45,865 nucleotides of DNA from Mycobacterium nebraskense (GTDB lineage Bacteria > Actinomycetota > Actinomycetes > Mycobacteriales > Mycobacteriaceae): the NCBI RefSeq assembly GCF_002102255.1, contig NZ_LQPH01000145.1:1-45865 (forward strand), in the 5' to 3' direction. The position numbers and the translations under genes were made by a program. This document shows, one piece after another, positions 24,191-32,301 of the stretch (positions are counted from its first letter, which is position 1; every line of letters begins with the position of its first letter). Below the pieces are notes generated by a model that was not told where the DNA came from, searched no databases, and saw only the letters and a program-made list of their open reading frames with translations.

Positions 24191-26845
24191 TCAGCGTTTC
24201 AGCCGGATGTGCCACCGGACGAAGCCGGTATAGGCGACGGACAGGAACAGCAGCATTGCCATATCGAACACGAAAATGTGTTTCGAGTGCTGCCAAATCG
24301 GGTCGTTGGTCGGAATCTGTTTGACCTTCACCAGCGACGGAAAGTCGATCGACGAGGCACCCGCGGCGTAGCCCCAGCGTGCGGGTGTCAGCCAGGCGAG
24401 CTCCTCGAGGCCGAAGCGCTGGTAGACGGGGATCATCCCGCTGGAGAACACCAGCTGCGACATGATCGACACCACGAGCAGCGGCATGATCTGTTCGTTG
24501 GACTGCGCGCAGGCGGACAGCAGCAGGCCCAACATCGCCGAAGCCACACAGGTGCCGGCGACGGTGACGAACAGCGAGAAGGTGGAGTTGCCGAAGAAAG
24601 GAGGGTGTGCCGTCGGCGCACCCTTGCCCAGCCGCACGATGATGGTCGCCACCGCCGCCTGGAGCGTTGCGAAGACGCAGAACACCGTGATCTTGGCCAG
24701 CAGGTAGGCGGTGGTGGACAGGCCGACGGCCTGCTCGCGCCGGAAGATGGCGCGTTCGCCGATCAGGTCGCGGATGGTCAGCGCGGTGCCCATGAAGACG
24801 GCGCCGATGTTCAACAGCACCATGATGTACTGCGGCTGCGTTGGTGCGGGCCCGAGCGGGTCGGCCGGGCCGAGGCCGGGGTGGGGGCCCTTCACCGTCA
24901 GCGACAACGCGCCGATCAGGAACGGCAGGATCGCCAGGAAGATGGTGTAGCCGCGGTCGGAAACGACGAGGCGAACCTGACGGCGGGCGATCGTGGACAG
25001 CTGCCGCCATAGGTCGGTCCTCGGTGGTTCGCCCAGGTCGGCCGGGCTTTGGGGGGACGGCGGCTTGGAGGACTGCTGGTTGCGCTCCTTGAAGCGACGG
25101 TTGGCCTCGTCGGGATCGGCGCCCACCTTGGCGAAGATGTCGGCCCAGTTGCGGGTTCCCATCGCCGCCTCGACCTGGTCGGGTGGCCCGCAGAACGCGG
25201 TCTTGCCGCCCGGCGCGACCAGCAGGATCTGGTCGCAGACGTCCAGGTACGACACCGAGTGGGTCACCACCAACACCACGCGACCGGCGTCGGCCAGCTG
25301 GCGGAGCATCAGCATGACCTGACGGTCCAGTGCCGGGTCGAGCCCGGAGGTCGGCTCGTCGAGGAGCAGCAGCGAGGGTTGGGTGAGCAACTCCAGCGCC
25401 ACCGAGGCGCGTTTGCGCTGGCCGCCCGAGAGCTTGTCGACCCGGGTTTCGGCGTGCTTGGTCATGTCGAGTTCTTCGAGGACCTGGGCGACGATCTGAG
25501 CCCGCTCCGCTTTGCTGGTGTCGGGGGGCAGCCGCAGCTCGGCGGCGTAGTTCAGGGCCTGGTTGACGGTCAGTTGGCGGTGCACGACGTCGTCCTGCGG
25601 GACCATCCCGATCCTGCTGCGCATCGACGCGTACTCGGCATGGATGTCGTGGCCCTCGAAGGTCACCGAGCCCGACGTCGGACTGGTGTAGCCCACGATC
25701 AGCCGCGACAGCGTGGTCTTGCCGGCACCCGAACCGCCGATGATGGCCGTCAGCGTGCCGGGCCGGGCGGTCAGCGAGATGTGGTCGAGCAGCTGCTTGT
25801 TGTGGTCGACGGTGTAGCAGACGGAGTTCACTTCCAGGCCGCCGGTGCGCGTCGCGGCCTCGGTGCGGCGGAGTAGCTCGCCCCGGGTGAAAACCAGGTC
25901 GACGTTTCCGATGGTGACCACGTCGCCCTCGGTCAGCACCGCGGACCCCACCCGCACGCCGTTGACGAACGTTCCGTTGACGCTGTGCGCGTCGCGGATC
26001 TCGGTGCCCAGCGGCGTCTGGGTCAGAAATGCGTGATGGCGGGACGCGAGGACATCCTGGATGACGACGTCGTTGTCGGTGGCACGGCCGATCGTCAGCG
26101 CGCCGGAAGGCTTCTGCAGCGACCCGGTTCGCGAAGGCCTGAGCGCGTGGAACATCTTCGTCGCCAGGTTCGCCACCTCGGGCGGCTTGGCGGCGCCGCG
26201 CGACATCTCGGTCTGCGGCGAGGGCACACCGGCCATCTGTGGGTGCTTCTGGAAATTCGGTGGCGGCGCGGCGGGCGGCGGCGCGGGCGCGCGCCCGCCA
26301 CCCGCATACACCGGTTGAGCCGGCGGTGCGGGGCGCGGCCCGGGCGCGCCGGGGTGCGGTCGCCGCGGCGGTGGTGACGCCCAGTTGGGCGGTCGGCCCG
26401 CAGGCCCGGGCGGGGGGCCCGGTGGAGCGGCGACGGGCGGGCCCGCCGGCGCGGCGGACCACGCGGTCCCCGACGGGTGCGCAACCGCCGGGATGCCCAT
26501 CGATTCCGTTTGCGGTGGGCGCCCGGCCATCCCTTGGTGGCGCCCGACCTCGAACATCAGCTGCGGCCCGTCCGGGTTCCCGATGTTGAGGCACTGACCG
26601 TCGTGGATCTCGACCACCGGCACCCGCCGGCCGTTCACGAAAGTGCCGTTGAGCGAACCGTTGTCGATCGCCAGCCACCGGCCCTGGTCGAAGCGCAGCA
26701 ACAGATGCGCGCGCGAGATCAACGGGTGCGTGATGCGCATGTCGGCGCGCAGATCCCGCCCCACCACCACGTCATGGCCGGCGGCAAAGGTGCGTTCTGA
26801 CCCGTCATAGCGAACCGTCAAGACGGGCGGGGCTGGTGCACTCAT
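24191..26845 (-). CDS. FHA-FHA-ABC transporter, upstream tandem copy (Rv1747-like)
   Basis: An 884-residue paralogue of the downstream gene with the same architecture. FHA1 is intact (GRD at 29-31, SRAH at 44-47, SLNG). A long Pro/Ala/Gly-rich linker follows (about 110-240), then FHA2 with GR, SRHH and VNG. The ABC domain has Walker A near 369-377 and LSGGQRKR, and the C-terminus is a multi-TM ABC-2-type permease. The likely role is export of a cell-envelope component under phosphothreonine control, inferred from Rv1747. ATG 26845 is chosen because a TACAGT -10 (26858-26853) ends seven bases before it and the FHA domain starts at once; the frame remains open upstream to 27391 but runs through the neighbouring gene. 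Transcription continues into the second copy. Confidence 0.88.
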   Translation of the reverse strand: MSAPAPPVLTVRYDGSERTFAAGHDVVVGRDLRADMRITHPLISRAHLLLRFDQGRWLAIDNGSLNGTFVNGRRVPVVEIHDGQCLNIGNPDGPQLMFEVGRHQGMAGRPPQTESMGIPAVAHPSGTAWSAAPAGPPVAAPPGPPPGPAGRPPNWASPPPRRPHPGAPGPRPAPPAQPVYAGGGRAPAPPPAAPPPNFQKHPQMAGVPSPQTEMSRGAAKPPEVANLATKMFHALRPSRTGSLQKPSGALTIGRATDNDVVIQDVLASRHHAFLTQTPLGTEIRDAHSVNGTFVNGVRVGSAVLTEGDVVTIGNVDLVFTRGELLRRTEAATRTGGLEVNSVCYTVDHNKQLLDHISLTARPGTLTAIIGGSGAGKTTLSRLIVGYTSPTSGSVTFEGHDIHAEYASMRSRIGMVPQDDVVHRQLTVNQALNYAAELRLPPDTSKAERAQIVAQVLEELDMTKHAETRVDKLSGGQRKRASVALELLTQPSLLLLDEPTSGLDPALDRQVMLMLRQLADAGRVVLVVTHSVSYLDVCDQILLVAPGGKTAFCGPPDQVEAAMGTRNWADIFAKVGADPDEANRRFKERNQQSSKPPSPQSPADLGEPPRTDLWRQLSTIARRQVRLVVSDRGYTIFLAILPFLIGALSLTVKGPHPGLGPADPLGPAPTQPQYIMVLLNIGAVFMGTALTIRDLIGERAIFRREQAVGLSTTAYLLAKITVFCVFATLQAAVATIIVRLGKGAPTAHPPFFGNSTFSLFVTVAGTCVASAMLGLLLSACAQSNEQIMPLLVVSIMSQLVFSSGMIPVYQRFGLEELAWLTPARWGYAAGASSIDFPSLVKVKQIPTNDPIWQHSKHIFVFDMAMLLFLSVAYTGFVRWHIRLKR

Positions 26846-26852
26846 CGCACCA

Positions 26853-26858
26853 ACTGTA
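26853..26858 (-). promoter_or_regulatory. -10 element of the FHA-ABC operon
   Basis: TACAGT on the minus strand fits TANNNT and ends seven bases before the ATG at 26845, with no Shine-Dalgarno, so a leaderless transcript is likely. It lies in the 56-bp gap after the Old Yellow Enzyme gene, so the transporter pair probably has its own promoter. Confidence 0.45.
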
Positions 26859-26901
26859 ACTCGTGGACCCAAGGCCGACCTGAGGCCCAAATGTGCGCGG
26901 G

Positions 26902-28119
26902 CTAGGTCCGATTGTCCGCCAAAACATCTGGGGCCCCAGTCACCACGCAGCGCGTCCGGGTGTAAATCGTGGGCATGCACCGATTGCAGTGCGTGCACGC
27001 CGAACGCACGCTGTGTTGGGCGCCGTCGGCCGCGATCCGGTTGATCAGGTCCGGCTCGGCCAGCAGCGCCCGGGCCATCGCGACGAACTCGAAACCCTCC
27101 GCCATCGCCAGGTCCATCGTTTCCCGGTTGGTGATACCGCCGAGCAGGATCAGCGGCATCGTCAGCTCGGCGCGGAACAGCTTGGCGTCGCGCAATAAAT
27201 AGGCCTCGCGGTACGGGTACTCGCGCAGGAACTTCTTGCCTGTCATGCGCATGCCCCAACTCAGCGGTGGTTTGAACGCACCGGCGAACTCCTTGAGCGG
27301 TGCGTCGCCGCGGAACAAGTACATCGGGTTGACCAGCGAGCTGCCCGCGGTGAGTTCGATCGCGTCCAGGCCACCATCGTCCTGCAGCCACTTCGCGGTG
27401 GTCAGCGATTCTTCGGTGTTGATGCCGCCGCGAACGCCGTCGGCCATGTTGAGCTTCGCGGTGACCGCGATCGGCGTGCCCTCCTTTTCCACCGCGCGGC
27501 GAACGGCCATCACGATGCCGCGGGCCACCTTCGCCCGATTCTCCAGCGATCCGCCGAACTCGTCGTCGCGGCGGTTGATGAGCGGGGACAGGAACGAGCT
27601 CGCCAAGTAGTTGTGGCCCAAGTGGATTTCGACCGCGTCGAAGCCGGCCTCGATGGCCAGGCGGACCGCGTTGGCGTGCCCCTCGATCACGTCGTTGATG
27701 TCGTCACGGGTTGCCTTCTTGGCGAACCGCATCCCGATCGGGTTGAAGAACCGCACCGGCGCCAGTGCCTTGGCCTTGTTGGATTTGGCGTTGGCGACCG
27801 GGCCGGCGTGGCCGATCTGCGCGCTGACCGCCGCGCCCTCGGCGTGGATGGCGTCGGTGAGCCGGCGGAACCCTGGCACCGCCTCGGGGCGCAGCCAGAT
27901 CCCATTGCCCTCGGTGCGGCCGCCGGGGGAGATGGCGCAGTAGGCGACGGTCGTCATGCCGACACCGCCCGCGGCGGGCAGCCGGTGGTATTCGATCAGG
28001 TCGTCGGTCACCAGGGCGTCGGGCGTGCGTGCCTCGAAGGTGGCTGATTTGATAGTGCGGTTGCGCAGCGTGATCGGGCCGAGCTTGGCGGGGCTGAACA
28101 CGTCCGGAGGGGTAGACAT
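26902..28119 (-). CDS. Old Yellow Enzyme family NADH:flavin oxidoreductase (Rv3359-like)
   Basis: A 405-residue TIM-barrel flavoprotein, orthologue of Rv3359. Family features: N-terminal FSPAKLGPITLRNRTIKSATFE, active-site-region EIHLGHNYLASSFLSPLINRR near residue 163, and a late flavin-phosphate segment GFEFVAMARALLAEPDLI. The C-terminus carries Cys375, Cys378, Cys381 and Cys391 (C-x2-C-x2-C-x9-C), resembling the 4Fe-4S ligand pattern of 2,4-dienoyl-CoA reductase-type members, so it may carry an iron-sulfur cluster and reduce enoyl substrates. The substrate is unknown. ATG 28119 is preferred over 28155, which would run into the divergent folD start. The gap to folD is 26 bases. Confidence 0.83.
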   Translation of the reverse strand: MSTPPDVFSPAKLGPITLRNRTIKSATFEARTPDALVTDDLIEYHRLPAAGGVGMTTVAYCAISPGGRTEGNGIWLRPEAVPGFRRLTDAIHAEGAAVSAQIGHAGPVANAKSNKAKALAPVRFFNPIGMRFAKKATRDDINDVIEGHANAVRLAIEAGFDAVEIHLGHNYLASSFLSPLINRRDDEFGGSLENRAKVARGIVMAVRRAVEKEGTPIAVTAKLNMADGVRGGINTEESLTTAKWLQDDGGLDAIELTAGSSLVNPMYLFRGDAPLKEFAGAFKPPLSWGMRMTGKKFLREYPYREAYLLRDAKLFRAELTMPLILLGGITNRETMDLAMAEGFEFVAMARALLAEPDLINRIAADGAQHSVRSACTHCNRCMPTIYTRTRCVVTGAPDVLADNRT

Positions 28120-28145
28120 ATCGGGAGCGTGCCAGACTGTCAGGC

Positions 28146-28991
28146 GTGGGCGCAATCACACTGGACGGCAAGGCCACCCGTGACGAGATCTTCGTCGACC
28201 TCAAACAACGGGTGGCCGCACTGACCGCGTCGGGTCGCACCCCCGGACTGGGCACCATCCTGATCGGTGACGATCCCGGGTCGCAGGCCTACGTCCGGGG
28301 CAAGCATGCGGACTGCGCCAAGGTCGGCATCACGTCGATCCGCCGCGACCTGCCCGCCGACATCAGCACCGCGACGCTGGAAGACACGATCGACGAGCTG
28401 AACGCCAATCCCGACTGCACCGGTTACATCGTGCAGTTGCCGCTGCCCAAGCATCTGGATGAGAACGCGGCGCTCGAGCGTGTCGACCCCAACAAAGACG
28501 CCGACGGGCTGCACCCGACGAACCTGGGCCGGCTGGTGCTCAGCGTTCCGGCGCCGCTGCCGTGTACTGCCCGCGGGATCGTGCACCTGCTGCGGCGCTA
28601 CGACGTCGAGATCGCGGGGGCGCATGTGGTCATCATCGGCCGCGGGGTGACGGTCGGTCGCCCGTTGGGGCTGCTGCTGACCCGCCGTTCCGAAAATGCC
28701 ACGGTGACGTTGTGCCACACCGGAACTCGCGATCTGGCCGCGTACACCAGGCAGGCGGATATCGTCGTTGCCGCCGTCGGGGTGCCGCACATGCTGACCG
28801 CGGGCATGGTGCGTCCGGGCGCCGCGGTCGTCGACGTGGGGGTCAGCCGCACCGACAACGGGTTGGTCGGCGACGTGCACCCCGACGTGTGGGAGGTGGC
28901 CGGCCACGTGTCGCCGAATCCCGGCGGTGTCGGCCCGTTGACCCGGGCGTTCCTGCTGAGCAACGTCGTCGAGCTGGCCGAGCGGCAGTGA
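28146..28991 (+). CDS. folD: FolD, methylene-THF dehydrogenase/cyclohydrolase
   Basis: A 281-residue bifunctional enzyme, orthologue of Rv3356c. It oxidises 5,10-methylene-THF with NADP+ and hydrolyses the product to 10-formyl-THF, feeding purine and formyl-Met-tRNA synthesis. The catalytic Tyr/Lys motif appears as AYVRGKH near residues 48-54; the conserved GYIVQLPLPKH is near 98, DADGLHP near 119 and the Rossmann motif IIGRGVTVGRPLG near 163. It starts at GTG 28146. CAGACT ends seven bases upstream (28133-28138) as a possible leaderless -10. Its TGA overlaps the next gene as GTGA. Confidence 0.94.
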   Translation: MGAITLDGKATRDEIFVDLKQRVAALTASGRTPGLGTILIGDDPGSQAYVRGKHADCAKVGITSIRRDLPADISTATLEDTIDELNANPDCTGYIVQLPLPKHLDENAALERVDPNKDADGLHPTNLGRLVLSVPAPLPCTARGIVHLLRRYDVEIAGAHVVIIGRGVTVGRPLGLLLTRRSENATVTLCHTGTRDLAAYTRQADIVVAAVGVPHMLTAGMVRPGAAVVDVGVSRTDNGLVGDVHPDVWEVAGHVSPNPGGVGPLTRAFLLSNVVELAERQ

Positions 28992-29269
28992 GCGCGAGGT
29001 CGGTCGTCAGGGCCCAGTGGCCAATCCTGTTGGTGGGCTTGACCTTCGCCACGGCGCTCGCGCTGGTGGGGGCCAACTTCTGGCGTCGCGGTTCGCTGCT
29101 GATCGGTATTGGCGTTGGCCTGGCGGCCGCGCTGCGACTGGTGCTGTCCGATGATCGGTCCGGTCTTTTGGTGGTGCGCAGCAAGGGAATTGACTTCATC
29201 ACCACCGCGGCGGTCGCGACCGCGATGGTCTACATAGCGTGGACCATCGACCCGCTGGGCACCGGTTAG
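28988..29269 (+). CDS. DUF3017 small membrane protein
   Basis: A 93-residue protein with three predicted TM helices (about 10-31, 36-54 and 67-88), orthologue of Rv3355c and a member of DUF3017, an actinobacterial family almost always found next to folD. Function is unknown. The GTG at 28988 overlaps the folD stop as GTGA, so it is translationally coupled to folD. Its stop overlaps that of the convergent DUF732 gene by 4 bp. Confidence 0.82.
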   Translation: MSARSVVRAQWPILLVGLTFATALALVGANFWRRGSLLIGIGVGLAAALRLVLSDDRSGLLVVRSKGIDFITTAAVATAMVYIAWTIDPLGTG

Positions 29270-29796
29270 ATCCGCGGCACCGCCGGGATCTGCCCCGGCA
29301 TTCCGGGGATCTGCCCGGCCATCCCGGGCATCCCGGGGATCTGCCCGGCCATTCCGGGCATTCCGGGCATTCCGGGGATCTGCCCGGGCATCCCGGGCAT
29401 TTGCGGCACCGCGCCGGATAGGTTGCCGCTGGCCAGATTCGCCATCTGCTCCGGGCAGTAGGTCTGTATCGCGATGGTGGTGAACATGCGTGCCATCATT
29501 GGCGACATGCCCCGGCCGGAGACACTGGACGCGGCCGCGGCGAAGTTGCCGCCTGGCTGGGCGAGCATCGGGCAGATGGACTGGCCCACGGACATCGCGT
29601 TTCCGGGTTCGCCGAAGTCGATGCCGGCGTGGTTGAGCGCGTCGATGAAGTTGTCGTCGGGGTTGTCCGCCCGCACCGGCGCGGCGAACGCCGATGCCGC
29701 GATGAGCAGTCCGGCGGCTGCGGCCAGCAGGCGAACGGTCAGGGGTTGATTCCGAAGCAGCCAGATCCAGTGATGCGTTCGTGCCGGTGCCTTCAT
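29266..29796 (-). CDS. Secreted DUF732 protein with Pro-Gly-Met repeats
   Basis: A 176-residue exported protein, counterpart of Rv3354. It has a signal peptide (core about residues 21-39, likely cleavage after VRA at 41-43), then a DUF732 domain with the usual ADNPDDNFIDALNHAGI start and two conserved Cys (75 and 114) likely forming a disulfide. The C-terminus (131-171) is a low-complexity tail of PGMPGQI/PGMAGQI repeats. DUF732 proteins are small, secreted and mycobacterial; function is unknown. A GAGGGGGAAG sequence lies just upstream of the ATG. The tail makes it longer than Rv3354, which I recall as about 129 residues. Confidence 0.82.
   Translation of the reverse strand: MKAPARTHHWIWLLRNQPLTVRLLAAAAGLLIAASAFAAPVRADNPDDNFIDALNHAGIDFGEPGNAMSVGQSICPMLAQPGGNFAAAASSVSGRGMSPMMARMFTTIAIQTYCPEQMANLASGNLSGAVPQMPGMPGQIPGMPGMPGMAGQIPGMPGMAGQIPGMPGQIPAVPRI
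29284..29406. repeat. In-frame tandem repeat coding PGM(P/A)GQI units
   Basis: GC-rich degenerate tandem repeats of 9-21 bases (units resembling ATCCCGGGCATGCCGG/CAGATCCCC on the coding strand) encode a Pro-Gly-Met-Gln-Ile tail of the DUF732 protein. All units keep the reading frame. Near-identical neighbouring units suggest copy number could vary by slippage. Confidence 0.75.
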
Positions 29797-30053
29797 GCAG
29801 CTTCCCCCTCGATCGTGGAGTGCGCCGGGGGCACTCGAATCACGTTAGGAACTCTGAGCTATCACTGTCACGTTTGCGACACGGTGGGGTAAAGGTTCGC
29901 ACAATAAGCGTTTTGAGAGGGAGCCGCGGCGGAAGCGTCGATTAATAGGCGCCCTGCATCGTCGAGCCGTTTGGCGGATCGAAGCCACACTGTGATCTGA
30001 CACGGGCGCCAATTCCGGGCTTTTGCGTGAGAAATGTTTAAGAATCTCCGCAC
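29797..30053. promoter_or_regulatory. Divergent promoter region, DUF732 gene / FAD oxidase
   Basis: A 257-bp AT-richer gap between divergent genes encoding exported proteins. On the plus strand GAATCT (30042-30047) ends six bases before the oxidase ATG, a possible leaderless -10 (weak first base). On the minus strand TAACGT (29847-29842) is a possible -10 for the DUF732 gene. The middle of the gap holds no ORF with coding character and nothing else I can identify. Confidence 0.35.
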
Positions 30054-31520
30054 ATGACGACGAATCGCAGCCGTCCGCTGGACCCCTCCACGCAGAGGGG
30101 CATCTCGCGCCAGGCTTTTCTTCGCGGCGCTGTCGGAATGTTCGCAACCGGAGCGGTTTTGGGCACCGCGCGCGCCGCCGCGGATCCCGCCACCGGCTGG
30201 GGCGGGCTGGCTTCCTCCATCGGCGGCACCGTTGTGCTGCCGGCCAACGGCGCTCAATTCTCCACCAGTAAAAAGGTTTTCAATTCGTTCTACGACAGCT
30301 CCAATCCCGCGGCGGTCGTGACGGTCTCATCGCAGGCGGACGTGCAGAAGGCGATCGCGTTCGCGACGGCCAACAACCTCAAGATCGCCCCGCGCGGCGG
30401 CGGGCATTCGTACGTCGGGGCCTCCAGCGCCAACGGTACGATGGTGCTCGACCTGCGTGGGCTTCCCGGTGGCGCCAACTTCGACGGAAACAATGTCACG
30501 GTCACCCCGGCGACCACTCTGTACGCGATCCACCAGGCTTTGGCCGGCGCCGGGCGGGCGATACCCAGCGGTACCTGTCCGACCGTCGGCGTCGCGGGAC
30601 TCGCGCTGGGCGGCGGGATAGGCCCCGATACGCGGCACGCAGGCCTGACGTGTGACGCCCTGCAGTCGGCCACGGTGGTGTTGCCCAGCGGTGACGTGGT
30701 GACCGCCTCCGCCAACGACAACCCGGATCTGTTCTGGGCGCTTCGCGGCGGTGGCGGCGGCAACTTCGGGGTGACGACGTCGATGACGTTCTCCACCTTC
30801 GCGACGGCCGACAGCGACGTCGTGCGGCTCGACTTCCCGCCCGCGTCGGCCACGCAGGTGCTCGTCGGTTGGCAGTCCTGGCTGAGTGCTGCGGACCGGA
30901 ACACCTGGGGCATCGTCGATCTCATGGTCGGCTCCGCGCCGAATTGCCATGTGCTGGCGACCTGTCCCGCGGGCGCGGGGTCGGGAGTGGTCGACGCGAT
31001 CAAGTCCGCGGTTGGGGTGGCGCCCACTTCGGTTTCGAACAAGACGATGAGCCGCACGGATTTGATGATGTTCCTGGCCGGCGGTAGTGCGACGCCTCCA
31101 CCGCGCGCCTTCATTGCGGGTTCCGACGTCATCGGTCCGGTGGATTCCGCTGCGGCGCACGCCATCGCCACCGCGATAGGGCAGTGGCCGTCAGGCGCCG
31201 GACAGGCATCGGCCCTCGTCGACCCGCTCGGTGGCGCCGTCGCGGACGTGGCCGCGGGTAACACCGCGTTCCCGTGGCGTAATCAGTCGGCCGTCTTGCA
31301 GTGGTACGTCGAGCCCTCCAGCAGCCAGGTCACCGCCGCCAACAACTGGCTGAGCTCCGCGCACCAAGCGGTGCAACAAATTTCAGTCGGTGGATACGTG
31401 AACTACCTGGAGGCCAACGGCGCGCCCGCGCGCTACTTCGGCTCGAACCTGTCGCGGCTGACGACCGTGCGGCAGAAGTACGACCCGAATCGGGTCATGT
31501 TCTCCGGGCTCGACTTCTAG
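30054..31520 (+). CDS. Exported FAD-linked oxidase with BBE domain
   Basis: A 488-residue berberine-bridge-enzyme-like flavoprotein. The N-terminus (ISRQAFLRGAVG, hydrophobic core, then ARAAADP) resembles a Tat signal but has RQ instead of RR. The FAD_binding_4 domain follows. His118 in GGGHSY and Cys175 in SGTCPTVGVAGL occupy the positions that bind FAD covalently in bicovalent family members. A C-terminal BBE motif NYLEANGAPARYFGSNLSRL precedes the end. Such enzymes oxidise sugars, alcohols or amines using O2; the substrate is unknown. I recall the M. tuberculosis counterpart being broken into Rv3353c/Rv3352c/Rv3351c; here it is one intact gene. Confidence 0.82.
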   Translation: MTTNRSRPLDPSTQRGISRQAFLRGAVGMFATGAVLGTARAAADPATGWGGLASSIGGTVVLPANGAQFSTSKKVFNSFYDSSNPAAVVTVSSQADVQKAIAFATANNLKIAPRGGGHSYVGASSANGTMVLDLRGLPGGANFDGNNVTVTPATTLYAIHQALAGAGRAIPSGTCPTVGVAGLALGGGIGPDTRHAGLTCDALQSATVVLPSGDVVTASANDNPDLFWALRGGGGGNFGVTTSMTFSTFATADSDVVRLDFPPASATQVLVGWQSWLSAADRNTWGIVDLMVGSAPNCHVLATCPAGAGSGVVDAIKSAVGVAPTSVSNKTMSRTDLMMFLAGGSATPPPRAFIAGSDVIGPVDSAAAHAIATAIGQWPSGAGQASALVDPLGGAVADVAAGNTAFPWRNQSAVLQWYVEPSSSQVTAANNWLSSAHQAVQQISVGGYVNYLEANGAPARYFGSNLSRLTTVRQKYDPNRVMFSGLDF

Positions 31521-31545
31521 CGAAATTACTTGCGCGAGTGTGTAT

Positions 31546-32301
31546 CTATGGCGATTTTTGGGGCTTTTCTGTGGCCAACGTCGCCCGGATGCACTCGGTG
31601 ACGTAGGGCAGCGCCAGCCCGGTCGAATTCGCCAGCGCCGGATGGGTGGCCAGCAACTCACGCACCTGGTCCAGGGTTCTGGTCCGGACCTCGGTCGGCG
31701 AGGTGATGCAGTAGCTGCGTGATGCGACCAGGTCGATCAAGGCTTGCGGCGTAAGGTAATTCGTCCACTCGACCTGGTGGCGCTCCGGCTCGGTGAACGA
31801 CTCGGACAGCGTGACGTCGAAGCGGCCGCGGTCGCCGTCGGAACCGATGATGTCGCCCAGCTCCCGTACCCAGCCCAGCCGCTCGTCGCGGGTGTTCCAC
31901 ACCAGGCCCAATCGTCCGCCCGGCCGCAGCACGCGGGCCACCTCGGGAATGGCACGCTCGGGATCGACCCAATGCCACGCCTGCGCGACCAGTACGACGT
32001 CAACGCTGTTGTCGGGCAACGGGATGCCTTCCGCTGTGCCCAGCAGCGCCCGCGTTTCGGGTAGGGAGCTGCGCAACACTTCCAGCATGTCGGGAATCGG
32101 GTCGACGGCCACCACGTCCAGCCCGCGTTCCACCAGCCGGGTGGTCAGCTTGCCGGTGCCCGCACCCAGGTCCAGCACCTGGCGCGCGCCTCGCGGCAAC
32201 AGCCAATCGATGGCCTCCGGGGGATAGGACGGGCGCCCCCGCTCATAAGCTGCGGCCGCCGAACCGAACGACAGGGAGCGGTCGTGGCGAGAGCGGGTCA
32301 C
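31546..32301 (-). CDS. SAM-dependent methyltransferase (Rv3342-like)
   Basis: A 251-residue class I methyltransferase, orthologue of Rv3342. SAM motif I VLDLGAGTGKLT is near residue 42, the acidic VVAVDPIPDML near 64, and a motif IV-like VDVVLVAQAWHWVDP near 101, the last typical of the UbiE/Methyltransf_11 group. The substrate is unknown. GTG 32301 overlaps the metX stop as GTGA; a GTG at 32310 would add three codons and is an alternative. Position at the end of the metY-metX operon suggests it could be co-regulated with methionine and SAM supply, but a direct link is inference. Confidence 0.8.
   Translation of the reverse strand: MTRSRHDRSLSFGSAAAAYERGRPSYPPEAIDWLLPRGARQVLDLGAGTGKLTTRLVERGLDVVAVDPIPDMLEVLRSSLPETRALLGTAEGIPLPDNSVDVVLVAQAWHWVDPERAIPEVARVLRPGGRLGLVWNTRDERLGWVRELGDIIGSDGDRGRFDVTLSESFTEPERHQVEWTNYLTPQALIDLVASRSYCITSPTEVRTRTLDQVRELLATHPALANSTGLALPYVTECIRATLATEKPQKSP

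Noticed and set aside
29845..30257. Overlapping minus-strand frames between the DUF732 gene and the FAD oxidase
   Set aside because: They run into the 5' end of the oxidase, lack codon bias and a ribosome binding site, and show no recognisable motif.
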